Assembly (NCBI GenBank): GCA_009783695.1
Contig: WRCY01000001.1
Location: 62,001-126,000 of the forward strand
Direction of reading: 5' to 3'
Origin: Oscillospiraceae bacterium
GTDB lineage: Bacteria; Bacillota; Clostridia; Oscillospirales; Ruminococcaceae
DNA: 64,000 bases
The position numbers were made by a program, and so were the translations under genes. How positions within the stretch are numbered: the stretch's first letter is position 1; each line of letters opens with the position of its first letter. This document shows positions 8,893 through 17,656 of this stretch, piece by piece. The notes below the pieces were generated by a model. That model ran no database searches, was not told where the DNA came from, and was given only the letters and a program-made list of their open reading frames with translations.

Positions 8893-9830
8893 TATTCGTT
8901 ACCTCCCTCATTTTTAGGTGCAACGGCAGGTGCGGGAGCGGGAGCTCCTGCGGTGGTCTGCGGTCTTGCGTGACCCCTGTCCGCGCGGAACGCGGTTCTG
9001 TCCTGCGGTGCGTTTCCACCGTCTCTCACTCTGTTTTCACGGTTTCCGGGGCGGTCGCCTCTGAAGCGGTCGTTGCTTCTGCCGTCAAAGCGCTTCTCAC
9101 CTCTGGGCTTTCTGTTATCGCGGGGCTCGCGCTTCATGGATTCGAGCCTTTTCTTAGCCGCGCCGACTTCACCCTTGAGAACCTCGCCCTTGTATATCCA
9201 CACTTTTACGCCGATTACGCCGTAAGTGGTGTTTGCTCTTGCCGTGCCGTAGTCGATGTCCGCGCGCAGCGTCTGCAGCGGAATCGTACCTTCCTTGTAA
9301 CTTTCCGCACGTGCGATTTCCGCGCCGCCGAGACGTCCGGAAACTGCGGTTTTAATACCCTTCGCGCCGGCTCTCATGGTTCTGCCGATTACCTGCTTCA
9401 TCGCACGTCTGAACGACACGCGCGCCTCAAGCTGCTGCGCTATTGCCTCCGCGACGAGCTGTGCGTTAAGGTCCAGGTCGCGGACTTCGATTATATTTAA
9501 GTTTACGGGTTTGCCTTTTGTGATTTTCTCGAGGTCTCTTTTCATTATTTCGATTCCCGAGCCTTTGGAGCCGATTAAGATGCCCGGCTTCGCGGTGTGG
9601 ATAAACACCTTTACCTTGGTTGCGTCGCGCTCTATTTCAACAAGGGAAATCCCCGGCTTCATAGGAACGGGCGACTTGTCGGTGCGGTATGTTTTAGCCG
9701 CAAAATACTCGCGGATTCTGTAATCCTCAACCAAAGTTTCGCCGAATACAGATTTGCTAACAAACCAGCGCGAATCCCAATCCTTAATAATCCCGACTCT
9801 CAGTCCGTGCGGATTAACTTTTTGTCCCAT
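8892..9830 (-). CDS. rpsC: 30S ribosomal protein S3 with long low-complexity tail
   Basis: S3 lines the mRNA entry tunnel and has helicase activity with S4 and S5. Residues 1-215 are a normal S3: [14 protein letters not shown], the KH domain with [14 protein letters not shown], and [20 protein letters not shown]. After the normal end, about 90 residues follow that are rich in Arg, Gly, Asn and Asp (for example [16 protein letters not shown]) and end in an Ala/Pro stretch. I chose the ATG at 9830 because the codons upstream of it do not match the family. Confidence 0.95.
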   Translation of the reverse strand: MGQKVNPHGLRVGIIKDWDSRWFVSKSVFGETLVEDYRIREYFAAKTYRTDKSPVPMKPGISLVEIERDATKVKVFIHTAKPGILIGSKGSGIEIMKRDLEKITKGKPVNLNIIEVRDLDLNAQLVAEAIAQQLEARVSFRRAMKQVIGRTMRAGAKGIKTAVSGRLGGAEIARAESYKEGTIPLQTLRADIDYGTARANTTYGVIGVKVWIYKGEVLKGEVGAAKKRLESMKREPRDNRKPRGEKRFDGRSNDRFRGDRPGNRENRVRDGGNAPQDRTAFRADRGHARPQTTAGAPAPAPAVAPKNEGGNE

Positions 9831-9908
9831 TTTATAACCATCCCTTTCCGGCATCAAAGAGCCCCAAAGAATCATTTATTCTAACATGAGTTATCATTTT
9901 CAAGTTTT

Positions 9909-10244
9909 TTACTCCTTTTCTCTGACAACCAAAGTTATATTTGACGTGCGCTTGAGTATGCGGTGAGCGCGGCCGTGGTCCTTGGGGCGTATACGCTTCA
10001 TAGTTATTCCCGCTCCGCAGAAAGCTTCGGCAACAAAGCATGAGGATAAGTCCATCATGTGGTTGTTTTCTGCGTTTGCCATGGCGGACTTCAGTAGCTT
10101 CTGAAGCGGCTCGCTCGCGGACTTCGGCGTCAGCTTCAGCGTTGCCATAGCTACGTCGCAGGGTTTATTTCTGATTAAATCAAGCACGATTCCGACCTTT
10201 CGCGGAGAAATACGGACGTGTTTAAGTTCAGCTCTTGCTTCCAT
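9909..10244 (-). CDS. rplV: 50S ribosomal protein L22
   Basis: 111 residues; its beta hairpin reaches into the exit tunnel. [18 protein letters not shown] and the C-terminal [20 protein letters not shown] loop are typical. Leader repeat upstream, with two diverged tandem copies. Confidence 0.96.
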   Translation of the reverse strand: MEARAELKHVRISPRKVGIVLDLIRNKPCDVAMATLKLTPKSASEPLQKLLKSAMANAENNHMMDLSSCFVAEAFCGAGITMKRIRPKDHGRAHRILKRTSNITLVVREKE

Positions 10245-10434
10245 GTTTTCAATATAGTCCTTTCTTTACGATTGCTAATTGAAATAATCGTTTTCCCCGA
10301 TTTGGTATCGGTTGATTGCTCAGTTTTTAACAATTGCTATTTTATTACGATTTGTCTTTTTGCTGCCATTGAAATAATCGTTTCCGCGATTCAGTTTCGG
10401 TTACTTGCTCAGTTTTTAACAAATGCTTTCGCCG
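10245..10434 (-). repeat. two tandem leader copies before rplV, period 90 bp
   Basis: GAAATAATCG (plus strand) occurs at 10281 and 10371. The distal unit seems to begin with a decayed copy of the rpsS 3' end (plus-strand text at about 10345-10367 resembles 10435-10460), as at rpmD and rplB. Confidence 0.75.
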
Positions 10435-10710
10435 CTACTTCTTGGTCGTCTTGCTTCCGGCGTGACCTCTGTAGGTACGCGTGGGAGCGAATTCGCCTAA
10501 TTTATGTCCTACCATATCTTCCGTAACGTAGACGGGAACGTGCTTGCGTCCGTCATGCACTGCGAAAGTATGCCCCACAAAATCGGGGAAGATGGTACTT
10601 GCGCGGCTCCAGGTCTTGATGACTTTCTTTTCGCTCGCGGCGTTCATGGTTTCAACTTTTTTCATAAGGGACGCTTCTACATAAGGGCCCTTCTTAATGC
10701 TTCTGCTCAT
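10435..10710 (-). CDS. rpsS: 30S ribosomal protein S19
   Basis: 91 residues; binds the 30S head with S13. [42 protein letters not shown] and [14 protein letters not shown] are textbook S19. ATG at 10710 behind GAAAGGAATAAACC without the leader repeat. Confidence 0.97.
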   Translation of the reverse strand: MSRSIKKGPYVEASLMKKVETMNAASEKKVIKTWSRASTIFPDFVGHTFAVHDGRKHVPVYVTEDMVGHKLGEFAPTRTYRGHAGSKTTKK

Positions 10711-10772
10711 TGGTTTATTCCTTTCGTGTTTTAAAATGAAAGTATTTTAACACAATTATTAATTATTTTTGA

Positions 10773-11606
10773 TTATTTCTTATCTCTGCGTTTTACAATA
10801 AACTTATTGCTCGCCTTTTTTCTTGAACGGGTTTTGTAGCCGAGCGTCGGCTTACCCCAGGGAGTCACGGGACTCGGACGTCCGATGGGCGATTTGCCCT
10901 CGCCTCCGCCGTGCGGGTGGTCGCAGGGGTTCATAACCGAGCCGCGCACTGTAGGTCTCTTGCCCATATGGCGCACTCTGCCTGCTTTGCCGAGATTGAT
11001 GTTGGAATGGTCGGGGTTTGACACTGCGCCGATTGTCGCCATGCATTTCAGCGACACGTTACGTAATTCGCCGCTTGGCAGACGGATAAGCGCGTACTTG
11101 CCCTCTTTCGCCATAAGCTGAGCTGAGCCGCCCGCGCTGCGCACAAGCTGCGCGCCCTTTCCGGGGTAAAGCTCAATCGCATGAATAACGGTACCTAAAG
11201 GCATATCGCTGAGTGCAAGCGCGTTCCCGGGCTTGATGTCCGCGTCTTTTCCTGCGCGGATAACATCGCCGACCTGCATTTTATCAGGAGCTAAAATATA
11301 ATTCTTCATGCCGTCTTCGTACTCGATAAGCGCGATAAACGCGGTACGGTTGGGGTCGTATTCGAGAGTTTTAACCTCGGCGTTCATGCCGAGCTTATTC
11401 CTCTTGAAGTCGATGATTCTGTATTTTACGCGGTTTCCGCCGCCCTTATGGCGGACGGTAATCCTGCCGTAGCTGTTGCGTCCTGCGTGCTTTTTAAGCG
11501 TCTGCAGCAGGCTTTTTTCCGGCTCGACCTTGGAAAGACCGCTGTAATCCACCACTGACATGCCGCGACGGCCAGGCGTAGTGGGTTTATAAAGTTTAAT
11601 AGCCAT
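10773..11606 (-). CDS. rplB: 50S ribosomal protein L2
   Basis: 277 residues; organises domain IV of 23S rRNA at the peptidyl transferase region. [40 protein letters not shown] and [19 protein letters not shown] are diagnostic. The ATG at 11606 follows GAAAGGACTATATTTAA from the leader repeat. Confidence 0.97.
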   Translation of the reverse strand: MAIKLYKPTTPGRRGMSVVDYSGLSKVEPEKSLLQTLKKHAGRNSYGRITVRHKGGGNRVKYRIIDFKRNKLGMNAEVKTLEYDPNRTAFIALIEYEDGMKNYILAPDKMQVGDVIRAGKDADIKPGNALALSDMPLGTVIHAIELYPGKGAQLVRSAGGSAQLMAKEGKYALIRLPSGELRNVSLKCMATIGAVSNPDHSNINLGKAGRVRHMGKRPTVRGSVMNPCDHPHGGGEGKSPIGRPSPVTPWGKPTLGYKTRSRKKASNKFIVKRRDKK

Positions 11607-11890
11607 TTAAATATAGTCCTTTCTTAACAAGTGCTCCTGTTCAGCATCGTTTTCCCCGATTCAGTTTCGGTTAATTGTTCAGTTTTAACAATTGTACATT
11701 GTCAATTGTCAATTGTCAATTGTTCGTCACACCATATCATCGAAGAATTCGATTGTTTTCAAGTGCTCCTGTTCAACATCGTTTTCCCCGATTCAGTTTC
11801 GGTTAATTGTTCAGTTTTAACAATTGTACATCGTCAATTGTCAATCGTCAATTGTTCGTCACACCATACCGTCGAAGAATTCGATTGTTT
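11607..11890 (-). repeat. two tandem 132-bp leader copies including rplW 3' end
   Basis: GTGCTCCTGTTCA (plus strand) occurs at 11631 and 11763, period 132 bp. Each unit contains the leader core, a CAATTGA heptamer array and the last codons of rplW (CGAAGAATTCGATTGTTTTC on the plus strand). The copy of the rplW end at 11737-11760 has no gene attached. Confidence 0.9.
11697..11857. repeat. CAATTGA heptamer arrays (two)
   Basis: Arrays of the AATTGTC word at 11697-11726 and 11826-11857, duplicated together with the 132-bp unit. The second has T-to-C changes in two units. Confidence 0.8.
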
Positions 11891-12167
11891 TCGAGTCCTG
11901 TTTAAGCGTTATGATTGCTTTTTTCCAAGCCGCTGTGTAGCCCTCGGTTCTGCCCTGACGTCTTTTTTTGCCTCTGACGTTCATGGTGTTCACCTTGTCA
12001 ACCTTAACGCCGCCGAAAAGCGATTCAACTGCTTTCGCGATTTCAATTTTATTGGCGTCCTTCATAACGCGGAACGTGTATTTACGACTTTGCAGATTAT
12101 CCATTGCGCGCTCGGTGATTACCGGCTTTATAATTATATCCTGTGGTGTTCTGTTTGGTGCGGTCAT
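11859..12167 (-). CDS. rplW: 50S ribosomal protein L23
   Basis: 102 residues at the exit tunnel, docking site for trigger factor and SRP. DIIIKPVITERAMDNLQSRKYTF near the N terminus and VDKVNTMNVRGKKRRQGR are typical. Its ATG at 12167 overlaps the rplD stop by one base. The gene's last codons are duplicated in the spacer behind it. Confidence 0.96.
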   Translation of the reverse strand: MTAPNRTPQDIIIKPVITERAMDNLQSRKYTFRVMKDANKIEIAKAVESLFGGVKVDKVNTMNVRGKKRRQGRTEGYTAAWKKAIITLKQDSKTIEFFDGMV

Positions 12168-12790
12168 TATGCGTACACCTCCTCAATCTTCGAGACGGCG
12201 TCTTTTACGACGATGAACTTATCATAATTCAAGATATCGTAAACGTTCAGGGTATTCACCTGCGTCGTCTTTATGCCCGGGATATTACTCGCACTGCGGA
12301 TTACCTTGTCGTCAACGCTGTCGAGTACCAGCAGAGCTTTTTTCTCGACGCCCAGCGCGCTCATAAGTTTAATCATAGTTTTGGTTTTGTACTCGTCAAT
12401 TTTAAGGCTGTCGAGAACCATCATTTCTCCTCCGAGGACTTTTGATGACAGCGCGGACTTCATCGCTATGCGCCGCACTTTCTTATTAAGAGTAAATCTG
12501 TAACTTCTCGGCTTCGGCGCGAACGCCACGCCGCCTGTTCTCCACTGCGGGCTTCTGGTCGAGCCGTGTCTTGCTCTGCCTGTTCCTTTTTGCCTCCACG
12601 GCTTCTTGCCGCCGCCGCGAACCTCAGACCTTGTAAGTGTGGACTGCGTTCCCTGGCGCTGATTCGCGAGATAATTTACCACTGCCGCATGCATAATCGA
12701 CGCGTTCGGCTCTATGCCGAATACCTCTTTATTAAGCTCAAGGGTGGAAACCTCGTTGCCGTTCATATCATAAACAGATACCTGTGCCAT
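12167..12790 (-). CDS. rplD: 50S ribosomal protein L4
   Basis: 207 residues; in other bacteria L4 also regulates the S10 operon through the leader RNA. The long loop GGGKKPWRQKGTGRARHGSTR is present, followed by PQWRTGGVAF. ATG at 12790 behind GGGAGGAAGATAAA. Confidence 0.96.
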   Translation of the reverse strand: MAQVSVYDMNGNEVSTLELNKEVFGIEPNASIMHAAVVNYLANQRQGTQSTLTRSEVRGGGKKPWRQKGTGRARHGSTRSPQWRTGGVAFAPKPRSYRFTLNKKVRRIAMKSALSSKVLGGEMMVLDSLKIDEYKTKTMIKLMSALGVEKKALLVLDSVDDKVIRSASNIPGIKTTQVNTLNVYDILNYDKFIVVKDAVSKIEEVYA

Positions 12791-12805
12791 TTTATCTTCC
12801 TCCCT

Positions 12806-13435
12806 TTACGCCTTAACAGCATCAGTGATGTACACTACTCCGCCTTTAGGGCCGGGGATTGCACCTCTGATTGCAATTAAGTTGTTCTCCGCGTCAACCT
12901 TGACTACCGTAAGATTCTGCACGGTTACGCGCTCTGCGCCCATGTGCCCGGGCAGCTTCTTGCCTTTGAAAATCCTCGACGGGCTTGAGTTCGCGCCCAT
13001 TGAGCCCGCGTGCCTGTGTGTGGGGCCGCCGCCGTGGCTTTCGCGTCCTCTTGAGTTATGGTGACGTTTAATAGAGCCCTGAAAGCCTTTGCCCTTGCTG
13101 ATTCCGCAGACGTCGATTACGTCGCCCTCTGCGAAAACGTCGGCTTTGAGTATGTCACCCACGTTATGTTCTGCGTTTTCAAGTTTGAACTCTCTCAAAT
13201 ATCTCTTGAAAGGCAGGTCGTTTTTCTTAAAGTGCCCTTGTCTGGGCTTGTTTACGCCTTTTGGCGAAACATCGCCGAACCCGAGCTGTAAAGCTGTGTA
13301 GCCGTCGTTCTCGCCGGTCTTCGCCTGCACTACGACGCATGGCCCTGCTTCCACTACCGTTACGGGGATAACTTTCCCCGCCTCGGAGAAAATCTGTGTC
13401 ATGCCGATTTTCTTTCCGATTAAACCCTTTTTCAT
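12806..13435 (-). CDS. rplC: 50S ribosomal protein L3
   Basis: 209 residues, contacts the peptidyl transferase centre. [16 protein letters not shown], and the signature [14 protein letters not shown] to [10 protein letters not shown], are present. Standard AGGAGGAACC site. Confidence 0.97.
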   Translation of the reverse strand: MKKGLIGKKIGMTQIFSEAGKVIPVTVVEAGPCVVVQAKTGENDGYTALQLGFGDVSPKGVNKPRQGHFKKNDLPFKRYLREFKLENAEHNVGDILKADVFAEGDVIDVCGISKGKGFQGSIKRHHNSRGRESHGGGPTHRHAGSMGANSSPSRIFKGKKLPGHMGAERVTVQNLTVVKVDAENNLIAIRGAIPGPKGGVVYITDAVKA

Positions 13436-13522
13436 TAAAGGTTCCTCCTGTCTTAAAGGTTATTGGTTGCCAAATTCGGCAACATGACCAACAGTACGAA
13501 ATTTACAATAATAAGGTAAACC

Positions 13523-13834
13523 TTAGAATTCCATTGAAATTTCCACGCCGGCCGGAAGCTCTAAATTCTGAAGCGCTTCCACTGTCTTGTTGGTAGGACG
13601 GATAACGTCAATAAGGCGCTTATGAGTTCTCATCTCGAACTGTTCTCTTGCGTCCTTGTACTTATGGACAGCGCGCAGAACAGTGATTTTTTCCATATCT
13701 GTCGGGAGCGGAACGGGCCCCGCAACGCGGCTTCCGGTACGTTTTGCCGTTTCCACTATCTTAGAGGAGGCAGAATCGACTAAACCGTGCTCATATCCCT
13801 TGACTTTTATCCTTACTTTTTCCTTAACTGCCAA
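13523..13834 (-). CDS. rpsJ: 30S ribosomal protein S10
   Basis: First gene of the cluster, 103 residues, also the NusE transcription factor. [18 protein letters not shown] and [17 protein letters not shown] are typical. It uses a TTG start at 13832-13834 behind AAAGGAGAACCAAC. Preceded by a strong promoter and an untranslated leader of about 85 bases. Confidence 0.96.
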   Translation of the reverse strand: MAVKEKVRIKVKGYEHGLVDSASSKIVETAKRTGSRVAGPVPLPTDMEKITVLRAVHKYKDAREQFEMRTHKRLIDVIRPTNKTVEALQNLELPAGVEISMEF

Positions 13835-13927
13835 GTTGGTTCTCCTTTCGCAAGAAATAGACCGATGTGTTTTTCAGCTACACGTTGCCGTGTGTTTCAT
13901 AATACAAAATAGCAACGCGCAAAAATA

Positions 13928-13956
13928 ATTGTATCACAAACTATAAACGATTGCAA
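13928..13956 (-). promoter_or_regulatory. sigma-A-type promoter of the S10-spc cluster
   Basis: On the minus strand, TTGCAA (13951-13956), a 17-base spacer and TACAAT (13928-13933). Transcription would start near 13921. The leader contains the hairpin ACACG-GCAA-CGTGT at about 13872-13885, which could be a site for autoregulation but is not proof of it. Confidence 0.85.
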
Positions 13957-14040
13957 TAGCCTTTATAAAATTTATGCATAGAAAATTGGAGCTTGTTTTT
14001 TCTATTGTTTGTGCAATTTGTATAAATATGCATATTTACG

Positions 14041-14105
14041 ATAAGTCTTTTATAACTGAAGCAATATGACAACATCGTTTTCCCGATTAATCAGATACTG
14101 TTACA
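14041..14105 (-). repeat. orphan leader repeat copy
   Basis: Core AATCGGGAAAACG with a following stem, and AAAAGACTTATC in place of the ribosome binding site. It lies upstream of the rpsJ promoter and touches no gene start, so it is probably a decayed copy. Confidence 0.6.
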
Positions 14106-14110
14106 GGCAT

Positions 14111-14141
14111 AAAAAACCGCCTGCATAACGCAGACGGTTTC
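14111..14141 (-). terminator. rho-independent terminator after HPr
   Basis: AAACCGTCTGC and GCAGGCGGTTT pair around a four- to five-base loop and are followed by a run of T on the minus strand. Confidence 0.85.
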
Positions 14142-14159
14142 AAGCTACGTATATAAAAA

Positions 14160-14423
14160 TTATTCTGCGAATCCGCTTTCCACGAGTTTCACCAAACCGT
14201 CGACGGCGAGCTGCTCGTCCGCACCGTCAGCAAGCACCCTAATCGTAGTGTCGCCGACAATCCCGAGCGATAAAACGCCCAGCAAGCTCTTGGCGTTAAC
14301 TCTGCGTCCCTCTTTCTCTACCCAAATCGAGGATTTATACTCGTTGGCTTTCTGAATAAAAAAGGTAGCCGGCCTCGCATGCAGACCCACCTGATTCTTT
14401 ACAACAACTTCTTTCACGAGCAT
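14160..14423 (-). CDS. ptsH: phosphocarrier protein HPr
   Basis: Phosphate carrier of the sugar phosphotransferase system and, in Firmicutes, the sensor of catabolite repression. The 87 residues contain the active histidine in VGLHARPA (residues 12-19) and the regulatory serine in NAKSLLGV, so it is HPr and not the histidine-less Crh. It is a single-gene unit with its own promoter and terminator; enzyme I is not in the window. Confidence 0.93.
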   Translation of the reverse strand: MLVKEVVVKNQVGLHARPATFFIQKANEYKSSIWVEKEGRRVNAKSLLGVLSLGIVGDTTIRVLADGADEQLAVDGLVKLVESGFAE

Positions 14424-14459
14424 ATCTATATACCTCCACTTGAAATTATCACTCTATAT

Positions 14460-14488
14460 AGTATATATTGAATCCCGAATTAAGTCAA
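14460..14488 (-). promoter_or_regulatory. sigma-A-type promoter of ptsH
   Basis: TTGACT (14483-14488), 17-base spacer and TATACT (14460-14465) on the minus strand, with start about 35 bases before the GGAGGT ribosome binding site. Confidence 0.88.
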
Positions 14489-14613
14489 CAGGGTTTTTTT
14501 ATTTTCTTGTCAAACCGATAAATATTCTCTTATTTCGTTCAATAACTATAAATATTATACGAGCTATTTGTAAAATCTATACAATAAATTGTGCGTACAA
14601 TTGTTTAAAAATT

Positions 14614-16014
14614 CTACAAAACAGTCAAAACTTTGTTTTTTATGTCTTTATTAATATAGTCTATGCCGTTTTGCTTATCCCGACGACGCTCAAAAAACTT
14701 TTCCGCAACCTGCCCGAACATCGCATAGCTAAGCACATCCTCGTCCTGCTGCAACCATTTAGCCGCTTCACTTCTGAGTTTTTCGAGCTCAGGCGCGATT
14801 AAATCAGCGGGGCGGCAGTCTATCTGCTCTTCGCTGCCGATGATTTTTTTACGGAATTCAGGGCAGATGCTCTCGGGAGTTCTGCCGTATTCGCCCTTGA
14901 TAATCCCTTTAAACTCTTTTGTGACTGTCTTGTAACGCTCGCCGCTGATTACGTTGAACACTGCCTGCGTTCCCACAATCTGCGAGGTCGGCGTTACAAG
15001 CGGCGGATAACCCGCTTCTTCACGCACCCGCGGGATTTCTTTCAGTACTTCCCCAAGCTTGTCCGCTTTTCCAGCCTGTTTAAGCTGTGAAACAAGATTC
15101 GACAGCATGCCGCCGGGCACCTGATATAATAAGGTATCGGCGTCCACGCCCATAACTTTCGGGTCGAGCAGACCGCTCGCAATATATTTTTCTCGTAAAG
15201 TCCCGAAATAATCGCGGATTTCCGTAAGAGCGGCAAGGTTTAAGCCTGTGTCGTATTCTGTTCCCTGAAGCGAGGCTACGAGCGTTTCGGTCGCCATATG
15301 GCTCGTTCCCATCGCGAGCGGCGACATCGCCGTGTCAACCGCGTCCGCGCCCGCTTCAATTGCTTTCAAGTACGACATCGACGCCATGCCCGAAGTGTAG
15401 TGTGAGTGCACCTGAATAGGGATTGTGACTGCGTTTTTGAGTGCTTTAACAAGCTCAAAGGTCGCATAAGGCTTCAAGAGACCCGCCATGTCTTTGATGC
15501 AGATGCTGTCTGCGCCCTCGCCTTCGAGGGATTTTGCAAACTCCACGAACTTTTCTGCGTTGTGAACGGGACTGAGCGTATATGAAATGCACGCCTGGAA
15601 GTGCGCGCCTTCTTTTTTTGCAGCCTTGATAGAGGTTGTCATGTTGCGGATGTCATTGAGCGCGTCGAAAATACGGATAATATTTATGCCGTTACTGACG
15701 CATTTTTGCACAAAATACTCGAGTACGTCGTCCGCATAATGCCTGTAGCCAAGCATATTCTGCCCGCGAAATAGCATTTGGAGCGGGGTTTTCGGCATTT
15801 CGCGCTTTAAGATTCGCAGCCGCTCCCACGGGTCTTCGTCGAGGAAACGCAGGCACGCGTCGAAAGTCGCACCGCCCCAGCACTCAAGCGAGTGGAAGCC
15901 GGCTTTGTCAAGCAGCGGCAGCACAGGCATCATCTCATCGAGCGTCATGCGCGTTGCGATGAGTGACTGGTGCGCGTCGCGCAGAGTGACGTCGGTTATT
16001 TTTATCTTTTTCAT
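14614..16014 (-). CDS. pyruvate/oxaloacetate carboxyltransferase, 5S-like subunit
   Basis: HMGL-like TIM barrel followed by the conserved carboxylase domain; transfers CO2 between biotin and pyruvate/oxaloacetate. ITDVTLRDAHQSLIATRM at the start, ECWGGATFDACLRFL, RGQNMLGYRHY, and QVHSHYTSGMASMSYLKA carry the metal ligands and active-site residues. At 466 residues it ends before any biotinyl domain, which is instead a separate gene (16092-16454). Together with the 12S-like gene this resembles propionibacterial transcarboxylase; no membrane beta subunit of a sodium-pumping decarboxylase is nearby. Start at ATG 16014; two upstream ATG/GTG codons belong to the leader repeat and are in frame. Confidence 0.88.
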   Translation of the reverse strand: MKKIKITDVTLRDAHQSLIATRMTLDEMMPVLPLLDKAGFHSLECWGGATFDACLRFLDEDPWERLRILKREMPKTPLQMLFRGQNMLGYRHYADDVLEYFVQKCVSNGINIIRIFDALNDIRNMTTSIKAAKKEGAHFQACISYTLSPVHNAEKFVEFAKSLEGEGADSICIKDMAGLLKPYATFELVKALKNAVTIPIQVHSHYTSGMASMSYLKAIEAGADAVDTAMSPLAMGTSHMATETLVASLQGTEYDTGLNLAALTEIRDYFGTLREKYIASGLLDPKVMGVDADTLLYQVPGGMLSNLVSQLKQAGKADKLGEVLKEIPRVREEAGYPPLVTPTSQIVGTQAVFNVISGERYKTVTKEFKGIIKGEYGRTPESICPEFRKKIIGSEEQIDCRPADLIAPELEKLRSEAAKWLQQDEDVLSYAMFGQVAEKFFERRRDKQNGIDYINKDIKNKVLTVL

Positions 16015-16090
16015 TTTCACCATGTCCTTTCTGCACTAACGAGAAATGAAAAGTTTCGTTTTCCCCGATTTAATTGTTTTGTTTTCAAGC
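16015..16090 (-). repeat. leader repeat copy before the 5S-like gene
   Basis: Core AATCGGGGAAAACG, hairpin GAAAA/TTTTC, then GAAAGGACATGGTGAAAATG with both ATGs in the same frame. Confidence 0.75.
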
Positions 16091-16091
16091 T

Positions 16092-16454
16092 TTATACTCC
16101 CGTCATGGTTGCAATAATCGTGCCCGTATTGACCGAATCGCCTTTTTTCACGTTCACGCCGGCTATTCTGCCGTCGGTTGCCGCGACTATGTCGTTCTCC
16201 ATTTTCATTGCTTCGAGCAGGGCTATAACTGTATTTTTCTGCACTTCATCGCCGGCTTTCACCTTAACATCAATTATAGTTCCGGGCATGGGGGATTCAA
16301 TTTTGATGTCGCCCCGGCGCGCCGGGGCAGCATTTGCTGCCGCAGCGGCCTCAGCCGCTGCCGGTTTCTGCTCCGCAGAAACCGGCAGCGCGTCCTCTTC
16401 TTCCACCACAACATCATAAACAGAGCCGTTTACTGTAACGCTGTACCTTTTCAT
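16092..16454 (-). CDS. biotin carboxyl carrier subunit
   Basis: 120-residue carrier with a C-terminal biotinyl domain: the biotinylated lysine lies in EAMKME, flanked by SPMPGTI and the second half-motif. An Ala/Pro-rich hinge separates it from the short N-terminal part MKRYSVTVNGSVYDVVVEE, typical of 1.3S or OadC/GcdC-type carriers. It overlaps the upstream gene by four bases (ATGA), so the three genes form one operon. Confidence 0.9.
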   Translation of the reverse strand: MKRYSVTVNGSVYDVVVEEEDALPVSAEQKPAAAEAAAAANAAPARRGDIKIESPMPGTIIDVKVKAGDEVQKNTVIALLEAMKMENDIVAATDGRIAGVNVKKGDSVNTGTIIATMTGV

Positions 16455-17581
16455 ATTAACGTTCCTTTCTTTTTCGGGATTGAAACCACGCGCTTGTCGC
16501 GGACGGCCTCGAGTGCGGTTATAAGCGCAGCCCTTTCTTCCTCCGGCGCAATCACTATGTCGATATAACCTCTTTTAAGTGCATTTTGCACGCTTGCATA
16601 TTCCTTAATGTAATCAGCTTCGGGCGTTTCAAGGAAAGCAGCGGCAGTTTTAACCGCAACGGGAGAAATCACCGCATTCTTAAAGGCGAGCACGAAATCG
16701 CTGTTCAAGCCGCCTGCGAGTATAAACGCCGCGCCTGCCGCTCTTCTTGTAATGAGCGTGATTTTCGGGGTGGTTGCGCCCGCATAAACCTTCGCAAGAC
16801 GCGCCGGAACATGGGAATTTACGCCCGCCTCAAAGCCCTCGCTGTCGATTACGGTAACAACAGGAATCGTGAAAGCATCGCAAAAGCTGACGAAACGGAT
16901 AATTCTCTCGGCGTTGTCTGCGCGAAGTTTATCTTCGAGTTTGACGAAACCAACCGTGGTATTATCCGGTGTTTCAAATGAAGTTACTGTACTGAGTTCG
17001 ATTTTCTGCTCTATGCTCGGGCAGAACGGCATTTCAAGGTTGTTTGGCGGCAGAAGCGAGAGCAAGTCCCGTGTTTTTAAAATCGCTTCCTCAGCGGTTT
17101 TGACCGTGATGTCTGCAGTTTCTTTCTCGCCGCCCAAAAACGGCGGCGTAAAGAAAATTTCCGCTTCCTCAGTTGCTATTACAAAATCCGACATGCGGCA
17201 GAGCGCGGCGTTCAGCCCCCCGCACTGCCCCGTAACCACCGAAATAAGCGGCACAACACCGGAAAGCCGCGCACAGTCCGCGATTATTTCACCGTAAGCG
17301 CAGGCAAGCTCTATTCCCTCGCCGATTTCGCCGCCTTTTGAATCGAAAACCGCAACCAAAGGCGCGCCGAATTTCACGGCGTCGGAATAAATCTTTTTCA
17401 TCTTAGCAGCTGTGTTTTTATTCACCGCGCCGCTTTTAACGCCGATATTCTGTACATAAGCGTATACTTTAAAATCCGTGATTTTACCGAATCCCGCGAT
17501 TACGCCGGATTCGGCATGTTTTTGAAGCTCACGGAAACTGCCTTCGTCGAAAAGCCGCTCAAGAAGCGAATTAGCGTCCAT
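16451..17581 (-). CDS. acyl-CoA carboxyltransferase-like subunit, short 12S type
   Basis: Crotonase-fold carboxyltransferase related to MmdA/PccB. AVFDSKGGEIGEGIELA and VVTGQCGGLNAALCRMSDFVI form the first half, and PVVTVIDSEGFEAGV with LITRRAAGAAFILAGG the second. The product is only 376 residues against roughly 510 in the family, and the second half is compressed. Which acyl-CoA (or other acceptor) it uses cannot be told from the sequence. Operon with the biotin carrier and the 5S-like subunit; a leader repeat lies in front. Confidence 0.78.
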   Translation of the reverse strand: MDANSLLERLFDEGSFRELQKHAESGVIAGFGKITDFKVYAYVQNIGVKSGAVNKNTAAKMKKIYSDAVKFGAPLVAVFDSKGGEIGEGIELACAYGEIIADCARLSGVVPLISVVTGQCGGLNAALCRMSDFVIATEEAEIFFTPPFLGGEKETADITVKTAEEAILKTRDLLSLLPPNNLEMPFCPSIEQKIELSTVTSFETPDNTTVGFVKLEDKLRADNAERIIRFVSFCDAFTIPVVTVIDSEGFEAGVNSHVPARLAKVYAGATTPKITLITRRAAGAAFILAGGLNSDFVLAFKNAVISPVAVKTAAAFLETPEADYIKEYASVQNALKRGYIDIVIAPEEERAALITALEAVRDKRVVSIPKKKGTLI

Positions 17582-17655
17582 ATTTTCAACAAGTCCTTTC
17601 TTTACTAATACGATATGAAAACATTGTTTTCTCGATTTAGCAATTTTTATTTAAA
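17582..17655 (-). repeat. leader repeat copy before the 12S-like gene
   Basis: Core ATCGAGAAAACA, then AAAGGACTTGTTGAAAATATG; the TTG is out of frame with the gene. Confidence 0.65.
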
Positions 17656-17656
17656 C

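Larger units (their letters stand above)
13835..14159. other. intergenic region between HPr and rpsJ
   Basis: 325 bases without a gene. Contains, from right to left, the HPr terminator (14111-14141), an orphan leader-repeat core (14041-14105) not attached to any start codon, an AT-rich stretch, the S10 promoter and its leader. Confidence 0.85.

Noticed and set aside
14041..14105. Riboswitch or T-box in the HPr-rpsJ spacer
   Set aside because: The only structure is the HPr terminator and a decayed leader repeat; no T-box, SAM or other known riboswitch core.
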